A stretch of 20,666 nt of DNA from B1 sp034439755 (GCA_034439755.1 JAWXAZ010000076.1:1-20666), one strand, 5' to 3'. Shown: positions 1 to 7,194, numbered from the stretch's first letter. Made by a program: numbers and translations. The notes: generated by a model not told the origin, from the sequence alone.

Positions 1-566
1 AAGAACCTCTGTCAGTTACTGCAAACTCATTTAATTCATCCGTATTGGCAAAATTTTGAATGATGGTACATTCATTTTCTGAAACAAAAAACTTAGTCAA
101 ATATTTTGGATCAGCCACAACTACAATATAATGTAAAAACCTAGCCCCGATAAACAAAAGTAAATTATAACAATTTGCAATCAATAGCCTAAACGACTTG
201 TTTACCCAAGGCTTGAGGAGAATATCATCGTACGCATTTTCGTGAATATCATAGATTACTTTTTTACCTAAAATACTTAAAGCAATTCCAAAAGGAATCA
301 TTTCAGCATAATGAATATGGTATATTTGAGCATCCTGTTTTACTGCTTCTATAAACACTTTGAATACAGTATAAAAAACGAATAAAGAAATTAGCAGGCT
401 TAGGAATACCTATCACTCTAACCCCATTAAGGGTACTTGTACCAGAGCCAATTGCAATTAAGGTTACATCAAAATCATTTGCCAAAGAAACACACTCACG
501 GTAAAACACCCGCGTATCCCAAACATGGTGAACAGAAGAAAAATGGCAAACTTTTATCTTACTCAT
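1..566 (-). pseudogene. GT4-type glycosyltransferase, N-terminal part, frameshifted at an A6 run, cut by window edge
   Basis: The gene would transfer a sugar from an activated donor during surface polysaccharide synthesis at the cytoplasmic face of the inner membrane. Translation from the ATG ending at 566 gives a typical Bacteroidota GT4 N-terminus: MSKIKVCHFSSVH, then WDTRVFYRECVSLA. An alternative ATG lies at 584. The opening frame stops at 303, but a second frame continues without a stop from about 372 to base 1 and contains the family segments YHIHYAEMIPFG, LGKKVIYDIHEN and later VVVADPKYL. The frames join at six As (373-378, T6 on the coding strand); removing one base reads RFYTVFKVFIEA continuously. 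It starts 45-63 bases after the PL14-like gene, so it is probably the fourth gene of the operon. The GT4 donor-binding C-terminal half is outside the window. Frameshift, homopolymer switching and sequencing error cannot be told apart here. Confidence 0.75.
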
Positions 567-628
567 ACATCGTAATGTTTTCAATGATGGGAATTTCTTA
601 TGATGTGAGGTTACAAAGTTGGCAAACC

Positions 629-1477
629 TTAATTGTCATGAAATTTCGTGACTAAAAAATTATCAAAATAAATTCGCTCTTCTTTTTCTGATTGGTATAT
701 TGGCTCATCTCCACCCATAAAAACACTAAATATTAATTGATCAATTTTTAATCCCTCAATACTCCTAAATTCAATGTTATTTCTGCAAGCCCAAAGTGTA
801 TCGTTGATATAGCCTTCAATTAAGCCATTTTTTTTCCCAGGTTTGTTCAAGTAAATATGGTGTTTAATTGTGTACCAGATTCCTCTTTGGAATTTAAAAT
901 AGTTGTTATTCTTTTTAAAAAATAAACTATCACCAAATTCTCCAGGTTGATTTTTATGGTATATCCAAAAACAAAGTTTCCCTTCTTCCCAGAACATCAT
1001 TCGTGCGCTCCAACCATCCATTCCATTTGGCTTTTTACCTCCAGTATTTGCTTTGCCACCAGCCAAGCCAGGAAGCTTTCCACCTTTAACAAAACAGAAA
1101 TTACTGTCAAACTTCACATCGAATTGAAACAGTAATTCATTATAGGAGTTTTCAAATTTTGTTGACCATTGAGAGCCTGCAATAGGACCAACGGTTTTTG
1201 AAGGAATTCTAACCAATAATTGTTTATTTACGTCACCAATAATTTCTGGTGTGCTTCCTTTGATTCCCAAATAAAAAAGGAACCTATCTTTTAAGCCCCA
1301 AAGAAATTGTGGACTGTCCCAATCTTTCTTTATGCTAGCCACTGATAAGTTACCATTTGGAGTTTGATCAAAGTTTTGATTAAAAACAAATTGATCTTCT
1401 TTCACTTTTTGTTTCTTTGGCTCACAAGCCTGAACCAATTGAATTGCCAGAATCAAAATAAAGATTTCTTTTCTCAA
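629..1477 (-). CDS. PL14-like polysaccharide lyase domain lipoprotein
   Basis: Predicted outer-membrane or periplasmic lipoprotein of 282 residues. The N-terminus is a lipoprotein signal peptide with lipobox LVQAC and acylated Cys18. The rest resembles the beta-jelly-roll of alginate-lyase family PL14: GGKLPGL at 132-138, GWSARMMFW at 155-163, WIYHKNQ at 171-177, and a C-terminal strand ending IYFDNFLVTKF. Known PL14 enzymes cleave uronate polysaccharides by beta-elimination, but the substrate here is unknown. The start is a TTG that overlaps the stop of the SGNH gene (TTGA, 1474-1477); no ATG precedes it in frame before a stop, and the TTG gives a correct signal peptide. The lyase lies with an O-acyltransferase and a glycosyltransferase, which suggests trimming or export-linked processing of the polymer made by this operon. 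A non-catalytic binding role is also possible. Confidence 0.7.
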   Translation of the reverse strand: MRKEIFILILAIQLVQACEPKKQKVKEDQFVFNQNFDQTPNGNLSVASIKKDWDSPQFLWGLKDRFLFYLGIKGSTPEIIGDVNKQLLVRIPSKTVGPIAGSQWSTKFENSYNELLFQFDVKFDSNFCFVKGGKLPGLAGGKANTGGKKPNGMDGWSARMMFWEEGKLCFWIYHKNQPGEFGDSLFFKKNNNYFKFQRGIWYTIKHHIYLNKPGKKNGLIEGYINDTLWACRNNIEFRSIEGLKIDQLIFSVFMGGDEPIYQSEKEERIYFDNFLVTKFHDN

Positions 1478-2439
1478 AATAATTTCACATTTAGGTTCTG
1501 TTTAAAATCTTTAATAACTCTAAGATTGAATTTAGAAACGCCAGATTGATTTAAGTGATGCTCATCGTAAAAATCTATAGTGTCTGATAGGTTTAATTCC
1601 TTGTCCTCATTGTAATTTTTATATGAACCCAATGAAAGAAAAAAGCTATCTATTTCAACATTGTTTGAATAAGAGCTATAAAGTGCTTTGGTTATTGGGC
1701 TTTGAACCAATAAAAAAGGAACTTTGTTTTCTTTCAAAAAAGTCAATGTTTCTTTAAATGCAAAAACCTGGGTATTATTCAAATTCCAATTTTTCTTTTT
1801 TTGGTTCACACTTATACCTTTTTGTTTTGCATCCTTTTCTACATATCCACCTTCAACATAAGTATCATTACCAATACGTTTATCTTCTACGAAGGATAAA
1901 TCATTAAAAAATATTTTTCTTAAACTCGAGTATACAAGCGTGTTATAAGAAATAATATGATTCACCGAAAGGGCATGTAAAAATGCAAATTTAAAGCTTG
2001 AACAATTGGAAATAACATCTACAGATGACTCAACACCATCCATTTCAAATATCTCTGGATAAACTTCAAACACAATTAATTCTGGTTTCAAATTACCTAA
2101 ATATTGTTTTAACAAAAGGTTGGTTTGCAGGGGAGTTTGATTGCTCGAACCAAGATTAAACGTTCTTAAATTAGCTTCTGCAAAAATTCTTGGATCAAAG
2201 CCACGGTAAGCATGAGATGACCCGATAAACAGTATTTGTATTGTATGCGGCAATTGACCATTTTTATATTGGTCTGCCTCAAGAAGTCGGGTATGCATAA
2301 ACCCTTCCAAACCAAGTTTATATTTCAAGTTCTTATTTAAAAATCTAGGCAAAACATTCCCCCAAATGAGTAAAAGAAAAACATATCCCATTAAAGCAAA
2401 AAGGATAAAAAATAAGAGGGATTTAATGAAGCTACCCAT
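1474..2439 (-). CDS. Membrane-anchored SGNH hydrolase-like protein, partner of the MBOAT acyltransferase
   Basis: A 321-residue protein with one N-terminal membrane segment (about 6-27), so the catalytic domain probably faces the periplasm. The SGNH pattern is visible: block I FIGSSHAYRG with likely nucleophile Ser75, block II FNLGSSNQ at 94-101, and block V DEHHLN with Asp292 and His295. Proteins of this build (AlgJ/AlgX, PatB and DltD are functional analogues) act with an MBOAT protein to pass an acyl group, usually acetyl, onto an extracytoplasmic polymer; some instead remove acetyl groups. Its ATG (2437-2439) follows the MBOAT stop by one base, so translation is probably coupled and both act on one substrate. 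If the MBOAT is switched off, this protein would lack its acyl donor. Confidence 0.75.
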   Translation of the reverse strand: MGSFIKSLLFFILFALMGYVFLLLIWGNVLPRFLNKNLKYKLGLEGFMHTRLLEADQYKNGQLPHTIQILFIGSSHAYRGFDPRIFAEANLRTFNLGSSNQTPLQTNLLLKQYLGNLKPELIVFEVYPEIFEMDGVESSVDVISNCSSFKFAFLHALSVNHIISYNTLVYSSLRKIFFNDLSFVEDKRIGNDTYVEGGYVEKDAKQKGISVNQKKKNWNLNNTQVFAFKETLTFLKENKVPFLLVQSPITKALYSSYSNNVEIDSFFLSLGSYKNYNEDKELNLSDTIDFYDEHHLNQSGVSKFNLRVIKDFKQNLNVKLF

Positions 2440-2440
2440 A

Positions 2441-3956
2441 TTAGAATTGAAAGTAAATAAATGGCGAAGTTCCAGCGTGCATATACATTCCGATTAAAAA
2501 GAGCAATGAGGAATAAAATGACCAACGAATAAATCTCGATTTTTGAACCAAAACCGCTTCAATTGCAAAATTGTTATTTCTTCCCACCCATTCAATACAA
2601 TTAAAAAAAATCAATAACAAAATAACTAAAAGTGCTTTTTTAAACATTGGGTCAAGAAAGGGATTTATCCAAAATGGGTGCGTGCCAATTGATTGAATGT
2701 AGCCAATGGCATGATCTAGATTGGTGGCCCTAAAAAAGATCCAAGCAAAGGATACCAAACAAAAAGTGAATAGCATTGAAACCAATTGGAATAAACCAGA
2801 ACCTTTGCTTTCTGAATTAATTTCACCATTATCTATTTGATTGTTCCTAGATAAAAGTCCAGGTAAGAAAAAGCTAAAATGAATTAATCCCCAAAGTATA
2901 AAAGTCCAATTAGCACCATGCCAGAATCCACTCACTAAGAAAACAACCAACGTATTCACTATGGTTTTGAATTTCGATCCTCGGCTTCCACCTAAAGGAA
3001 TATATAAGTAATCTTTAAACCATGAGGTTAATGAAATGTGCCATTTCCTCCAAAACTCAGCAATGCTGGTAGAAAAATATGGGAAGGAGAAGTTTTTGAG
3101 TAATTGAATACCAAATAATTTACCTATTCCAATTGCCATGTCGGTATATCCTGAAAAGTCGCAATATATTTGAAAGCTAAAAAATACAACTCCAATTGCC
3201 AATGTAGAACCCGGAAGACTTTCATATTGGTTAAAAGCATAATTTACATACTCTGCGCAGTTATCGGCTATTACAACTTTTTTAAATAGACCCCAAAGTA
3301 TTTGTTTTAAGCCATCTACTGCATCTTCATTTGAAAATTCACGCCTTTTTTTCAATTGTGGCAATAAATGATTTGCCCTTTCAATAGGTCCAGCAATTAG
3401 GAGTGGGAAAAAACAAACAAAAAGAGCGTATTCAGAAAAGGATTTTGTTGGAATAATTCTTTTAAAATAGATGTCTAATACATACGATATTCCATGAAAG
3501 GTATAAAAAGAAATACCTATAGGAAGGATAATGTTAATTATTGGTTGTATTGTATTGTATTGTATTGTATTGTATTGTATTGTATTGTATTGTATTGTAT
3601 TGTATTGTATTGCTTAGCGACCCAATGCTTTGGAATAGAAACATAAGATTGTCAGCTATAAAATTGAAGTACTTAAAAAAAACTAGAATCCCTATGTTTA
3701 AAACCATACTTATTGTCAACCAAATTTTTTTATTGAAACTCGTTTTGGCCTCAAATATCTTTATGCCAGTAATGAAATCAATCAATGTTGACAGCAGTAA
3801 TAGCAACAGAAACCTATAATCCCAACTAGCATAAAAAAAATAACTTGCAAGTACCAAAATAAAATTTTGCTTCTTCATTGATTGAGAAAACAGAAACCAG
3901 TGAAGAGAAAATATTATAGTAAAAAAAAATAAGAAATTTATTGAGTGAAATAACAT
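2441..3956 (-). CDS. AlgI-type MBOAT O-acyltransferase, phase-variable, in the OFF frame here
   Basis: Multi-spanning inner-membrane O-acyltransferase that would move acetyl groups across the membrane for polysaccharide O-acetylation. The N-terminal part (from ATG 3956) has the family opening MLFHSINFLFFF, ASYFFYASWDYRFLLLLLLS and ILVFFKYFNFIADN. It then enters an AATAC repeat and stops after 140 residues. A second frame resumes beyond the repeat with INIILPIGISFYTF, LLIAGPIERANHLLPQ, FSGYTDMAIGIGKLFG, FWRKWHISLTSWFKDYLYIP and the catalytic-His segment FLVSGFWHGANW, ending at 2441. The distance between frames (592 bases, 3956 to 3364) is one base over a multiple of three, so one added repeat unit (+5) or two lost (-10) gives one protein of 506 or 501 residues, the usual AlgI size. 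The apparent start of the second part is only a TTG inside a conserved segment. The repeat falls in the loop before the INIILP helix, where extra length should be tolerated. Confidence 0.88.
3545..3612. repeat. Pentanucleotide tandem repeat (TGTAT, or AATAC on the coding strand), 13 full units
   Basis: Thirteen perfect TGTAT units run from 3546 to 3610, with partial units on both sides (68 bases in all) and no interruptions. The tract lies inside the MBOAT gene. Because five is not a multiple of three, each gain or loss of a unit changes the downstream frame. In all three frames the tract reads as the same five-residue cycle (N-T-I-Q-Y) with no stop, so translation always crosses it and the frame is decided only on exit. 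Perfect, long, non-triplet repeats inside a gene are the hallmark of slipped-strand phase variation. Confidence 0.97.
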
Positions 3957-4022
3957 AAATTTATGTGTAAAAATACTTCATTGATAAAATTTCCTATAAA
4001 TAAACTCGCTTTTATTAAACGT

Positions 4023-4053
4023 CAAATATAAAAATGTATTCGAAATATCACAA
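4023..4053 (-). promoter_or_regulatory. Candidate promoter of the polysaccharide operon
   Basis: Read on the minus strand, TTG (4051-4053) is followed after 20 bases by TATATTTG (4023-4030), which matches the Bacteroidota -7 consensus TAnnTTTG with a usual -33 spacing. Transcription would begin near 4017, about 60 bases before the MBOAT start. This is a motif match only. Confidence 0.5.
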
Positions 4054-4146
4054 TAGCGTTCAAAGTTCATAAATGATTGTTACAAAAATCGGCACCCAAT
4101 TAAATTGAATTAAATAGAGATATTGCTTAGAATATTTGAACAATAC

Positions 4147-4170
4147 ATCCTAAATTTCGGCATTTAGGAT
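4147..4170. repeat. Perfect 9-bp inverted repeat with 6-base centre
   Basis: ATCCTAAAT (4147-4155) and ATTTAGGAT (4162-4170) are exact reverse complements around TTCGGC. No T-run follows on either strand, so it does not look like a terminator. It lies roughly midway between the two divergent promoter candidates and could be the binding site of a dimeric regulator. Confidence 0.6.
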
Positions 4171-4271
4171 ATTAAAATCAAACCGTACGTTTAACAAATT
4201 TAATTTAAGTATTGGCGTTAATTGCTGGTTTTCAATAATTTACAAATAGTAAAAAAATTTGGTAAAAAAAA

Positions 4272-4303
4272 TTTGACCTTGATAAAACCTCGCAATACCT
4301 TTT
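4272..4303 (+). promoter_or_regulatory. Candidate promoter of the AraC-type regulator gene
   Basis: TTTG (4272-4275), 20 bases, then TACCTTTT (4296-4303), which matches TAnnTTTG at all but the last base. A start of transcription near 4310 would leave a leader of about 20 bases before the GTG start. Confidence 0.4.
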
Positions 4304-4328
4304 CTTTGACTATATAAAAATTGCTTTT

Positions 4329-5195
4329 GTGCTAAATAATAAACTGATACATACCGCTTCGAATAATGTTGTTGATTTTGTGCTAGAAACACTCCATGAT
4401 GAAACCATGACGCTTGACTATTCTTTGCCCAGTAGAATGTATATGGTTATATTTTTAGAGGAGGGTGAAGGCTTGATTAAATATGGTGGCAATGCGTTTA
4501 ATTTTGCGGGTCCGTCTGTGTTTTTCTTCGCTGCCTACCAGCCTTTTCAAATTATGGGTCGAACCAAACTTTTGGGGAAGTTGATACATTTTGCTCAGGA
4601 TTTTTTTTGCATCGACCACCATCATTTGGAGGTGGGATGTCAGGGTTTGTTATTCAATAATGCCTACGACATTACATATATCAAATTAAGAAACAGTATT
4701 GGTATTGAGTTAAATGATTTGGTTCAGAAAATAGAAAACGAAATGGCGTTAAGCGAAAATGCAGATGCCGATTTAATTGCTACTTATTTAAAGTTAATTT
4801 TAAAAATTTCGGTAAAGGAGAAAAAACTACAGCAAGAAACCTCTGTTGCCTCTTTTACTGCGGCAGAAAAGCCCATACACAATAAGCTAAGGCAATTGAT
4901 TGAGGCAAACTTTAGAACGGGAAAAAGCTCATCTGACTATGCCGAACTATTGAATATTTCGCAAAAGGTTTTAGCCAATCAAACTAAATTGTTCTTTGGA
5001 AAAACAGTAACACAATTGGTGCAAGAACGGGTAGTCTTTGAGGCAAAAAGTTTGCTTTTTAAAACAGCTAAATCTATCAAAGAAATTTCTAACGAATTGG
5101 GATTTGATGACTCTTCCTATTTTAGTCGCTTGTTTAAAAATGTTACCAGCGTTTCTCCAGAGAAATATAGGGATACCATTTATAACACGCCATAA
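4329..5195 (+). CDS. AraC/XylS-family transcriptional regulator
   Basis: A 288-residue cytoplasmic DNA-binding protein. The N-terminal half (about 1-150) looks like a cupin-like sensor domain (MVIFLEEGEGLIKYGG, PSVFFFAAYQPFQI). The C-terminal third (about 190-285) is an AraC double helix-turn-helix: SSSDYAELLNISQKVLANQT for the first helix pair and SIKEISNELGFDDSSYFSRL, then FKNVTSVSPEKYR, for the second and signature. The start is GTG; no better start was recognised. It lies 69 bases before a nine-gene run on the same strand, and a pair of 21-bp-spaced GTCCAT boxes lies in that gap, so the downstream genes are its likely target. The effector is unknown. Confidence 0.85.
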   Translation: MLNNKLIHTASNNVVDFVLETLHDETMTLDYSLPSRMYMVIFLEEGEGLIKYGGNAFNFAGPSVFFFAAYQPFQIMGRTKLLGKLIHFAQDFFCIDHHHLEVGCQGLLFNNAYDITYIKLRNSIGIELNDLVQKIENEMALSENADADLIATYLKLILKISVKEKKLQQETSVASFTAAEKPIHNKLRQLIEANFRTGKSSSDYAELLNISQKVLANQTKLFFGKTVTQLVQERVVFEAKSLLFKTAKSIKEISNELGFDDSSYFSRLFKNVTSVSPEKYRDTIYNTP

Positions 5196-5200
5196 AGCAT

Positions 5201-5230
5201 TTTGTCCATAAGAAATTCCTTTTAGTCCAT
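5201..5230 (+). promoter_or_regulatory. Direct-repeat operator candidate for the AraC-type regulator
   Basis: TTTGTCCAT (5201-5209) and TTAGTCCAT (5222-5230) share the core GTCCAT, with starts exactly 21 bp apart, i.e. two helical turns. Paired direct repeats on one DNA face are how AraC-family proteins usually bind. The second box ends 22 bases before a weak -7-like element (TATAATTG, 5253-5260), where an activator could replace a missing -33 box. Confidence 0.5.
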
Positions 5231-5243
5231 TTCACAGCATAAA

Positions 5244-5255
5244 ATACCTAGGTAT
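5244..5255. repeat. 12-bp perfect palindrome ATACCTAGGTAT overlapping the promoter
   Basis: ATACCTAGGTAT is its own reverse complement and overlaps the -7-like element TATAATTG (5253-5260) just before the YHS gene start at 5265. It may be a second regulator site or chance. Confidence 0.4.
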
Positions 5256-5264
5256 AATTGCGAC

Positions 5265-5780
5265 ATGAGAAACTACATCGGTTATACTTTCCTAAAATGG
5301 GTGGCCGCTTACTTCTTATTAATTTGTCAACCAATGGCATTATTGGCTCAAACCGAAACCAGGGAGAGAAAGACGCATTTTAATATTGATGAATATAATG
5401 TAGCATTGGAAGGTTACGATGTGGTATGCTATTTTGAAGGAGCGCCTTGCAAAGGCAATTCAAGCATTTATTATTTTTACAAAGGTATACGATATGAATT
5501 TAGCTCTCAAAAACACCTCAATCAATTTAAATTAAGTCCAGAAAACTATGAGGTAGCTTATGGGGGCTGATGTGCTCATGGGGGCTGGTGTGCTTATGCC
5601 ATGGGCGCTACGAGTGAAAAGGTGCGTGTTGACCCTTCAAAATTTAAGGTTATTGATGGCAAGCTTTATTTGTTTTACTATAGTTTTATAAACAACACCT
5701 TAAACAAATGGAATGCTGATGAAAAAAAGTTGAAAATAGCAGCAGATAAAAACTGGAATTTAATTTTATTAAAGAAATGA
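5265..5780 (+). pseudogene. YHS-domain secreted protein, interrupted by TGA within an 18-bp tandem duplication
   Basis: The translation starts with a signal peptide (MRNYIGYTFLKWVAAYFLLI, cleavage near LLAQ) and then a YHS domain: FNIDEYNVALEGYDVVCYFEG, YYFYKGIRYEFSS, LSPENYEVAYGG. At 5568-5570 a TGA stops the frame after 101 residues. Past it, the same frame continues with GGWCAYAMG, VDPSKFKVIDGKLYLFYY and ADKNWNLILLKK to a TGA at 5778-5780 that overlaps the next ATG by four bases. The stop lies in the first copy of an 18-bp repeat (5562-5579, 5580-5597) whose second copy has TGG. Without one copy the domain reads YGGWCAYAMG, the expected YHS form. YHS domains are cysteine-containing and often linked to metal handling, but no role can be fixed here. 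Confidence 0.75.
5562..5597 (+). repeat. 18-bp imperfect tandem duplication carrying the premature stop
   Basis: GGGGGCTGATGTGCTCAT is followed directly by GGGGGCTGGTGTGCTTAT, 16 of 18 identical. Both differences are transitions; one turns TGG into TGA in the first copy. Six codons are duplicated, so the duplication alone keeps the frame. Confidence 0.9.
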
Positions 5781-6778
5781 AAAAAAACATCTTATTATTT
5801 CAATTCCTTGTGGTATGTGGAATTAGTCGGGTATGGTCGCAGGTTACCCAAAACGTGGTTGTAGAACATTTTACAAACACAAATTGCAGCGTATGCGCTT
5901 CAAGAAATCCTGGATTTTACAGCAACTTAAATGCAAAACCAGAAGTGTGGCATATTGCGTATCATCCAAGTGCGCCTTATGCTAGCTGCTTTTTTAGCAT
6001 GCAAAATAAAATAGAGAACGACGATAGAACCAAATATTATGGCATATTTGGAAGTACCCCTAGGTTGGTTATACAAGGCAAAGCAATTGCAGCCAGTGCT
6101 AACTATAGCGATGCATCCATTTTTGATCCCTATTTAAACAAAACAAGTCCGATACAAATTAGTACAAGTGTAACAAAGAAGGGAGAGGATTCTTTGCAAG
6201 TGGAGATTGTGATAAGCACTAAGGCTGTTCATTCATTGGGCAATTTGAATTTATTTGCAGGGCTAGTTGAAAAGCGGGTTGATTATAATGCCAATAATGG
6301 CGAGCAGATACACCACGATGTTTTTAGAAAATCTCTTTTTGAACCCATAGGAAAAAGCGTTGTTTTATCAACGACTGTTCAAGATTCAATAACCTTTTCA
6401 TTTGTAATCTATAAAGCCCCCAATTGGGCGGCAAATCGGCTATATACAATGGCAATTTTGAATAAAGAATCGGATAAGAGTTTGGTTCAGGCCGGGCGTT
6501 CTGAGCCTACCATCGTTTCTGCGTTGGACAAACAATTTGTGTCCGATTTTAACATCTATCCTAATCCAGCTTCGAATTATATTGAGGTAGAAAAAGGTAA
6601 CCTTACAAAAGGAACTATTTCCATTTTTTCTGTTCAAGGGAAACAAATTTTTAAGGAAGAAAACTTTGAGGGAGGAAACATAAATATAGCAGGAATTTTA
6701 CCTGGAATTTATTTTGTAAAATATGAAGCCAGCGGGTTAGAACAAATAAAGAAAATAGTGGTTGAACCAATTAAATAA
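5777..6778 (+). CDS. Omp28-like thioredoxin-fold protein with T9SS C-terminal sorting domain
   Basis: A 333-residue exported protein. The signal peptide (about 1-21, ending VWSQ) is followed by a thioredoxin-like region with CSVC at 37-40 (in HFTNTNCSVCASRNP) and a likely cis-proline segment at 91-98 (FGSTPRLV). A middle beta-rich domain follows, and from about residue 255 a type A sorting domain: SDFNIYPNPASNYIEVE, ending GIYFVKYEASGLEQIKKIVV. The tail predicts passage through the type IX system and display on, or release from, the cell surface. A CxxC motif on a surface protein suggests thiol-disulfide chemistry or metal binding, but catalysis is inferred only. Its ATG overlaps the YHS stop and the DoxX gene follows after six bases. 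Confidence 0.8.
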   Translation: MKKNILLFQFLVVCGISRVWSQVTQNVVVEHFTNTNCSVCASRNPGFYSNLNAKPEVWHIAYHPSAPYASCFFSMQNKIENDDRTKYYGIFGSTPRLVIQGKAIAASANYSDASIFDPYLNKTSPIQISTSVTKKGEDSLQVEIVISTKAVHSLGNLNLFAGLVEKRVDYNANNGEQIHHDVFRKSLFEPIGKSVVLSTTVQDSITFSFVIYKAPNWAANRLYTMAILNKESDKSLVQAGRSEPTIVSALDKQFVSDFNIYPNPASNYIEVEKGNLTKGTISIFSVQGKQIFKEENFEGGNINIAGILPGIYFVKYEASGLEQIKKIVVEPIK

Positions 6779-6784
6779 AACAAC

Positions 6785-7186
6785 ATGAAAGTAAATTTTG
6801 AATTGATTTTAAGGATTATTTTAGCGGGTATATTATTGCAAACTCTTTTTTTTAAATTTATTGGTGCACCAGAATCCATTTATATTTTTAGCACATTGGG
6901 CATTGAACCTTGGGGTAGAATAGGTTCTGGGATTGCAGAACTCATAGCAGCATTGATGTTGTTACATCCTAGATTTATAGGATTTGGTGGGGCAATGGCT
7001 GCTGGGATAATGTTTGGTGCCATAGTATCGCATTTGGCAGTTTTGGGAATTGAAGTGCAAAATGATGGAGGACTTTTGTTTGGGTTAGCTTGTATTGTTT
7101 TTATTGGCAGTATATTTCTTGCTTGGAAACACAGACAAACGATTCCATTTATTGGCATACATTTACCGGGTAAAAATTTTAAATAA
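6785..7186 (+). CDS. DoxX-family inner-membrane protein
   Basis: A 133-residue membrane protein with four predicted helices (about 7-27, 43-61, 65-87, 94-113). The pattern FFKFIGAPESIYIFSTLGIEPWGRIGSGIAELIAALML fits the DoxX/DoxX-like family, where the second helix carries the G-x-x-E motif. The biochemical role of most bacterial DoxX-like proteins is unknown; some links to oxidative stress and thiol redox have been described. It sits between the Omp28-like and barrel genes with gaps of six and eight bases, so it is almost certainly co-transcribed with them. Confidence 0.75.
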   Translation: MKVNFELILRIILAGILLQTLFFKFIGAPESIYIFSTLGIEPWGRIGSGIAELIAALMLLHPRFIGFGGAMAAGIMFGAIVSHLAVLGIEVQNDGGLLFGLACIVFIGSIFLAWKHRQTIPFIGIHLPGKNFK

Positions 7187-7194
7187 TAACATCA

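Larger units (their letters stand above)
3957..4328. other. Divergent intergenic region between the polysaccharide operon and the AraC gene
   Basis: 372 bases, very AT-rich, with no plausible coding frame. It holds a promoter candidate for each flanking gene and a perfect inverted repeat at 4147-4170. No tRNA or riboswitch-like structure was recognised. Confidence 0.7.

Noticed and set aside
2441..3364. A separate short MBOAT gene starting at 3364
   Set aside because: Its start is a TTG within the conserved segment HLLPQLKKRR, and open conserved sequence in the same frame extends upstream to the repeat.
3545..3612. CRISPR array
   Set aside because: The unit is five bases and there are no spacers.
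3541..3819. Plus-strand open frame of repeating VLYCI residues across the tandem repeat
   Set aside because: It is the reverse-strand reading of the repeat and of MBOAT coding sequence, with no family match.
3957..4328. Invertible promoter as the source of phase variation
   Set aside because: The only inverted repeat found here (4147-4170) is a compact hairpin with a 6-base centre; there is no separated pair of repeats and no recombinase gene in the window.
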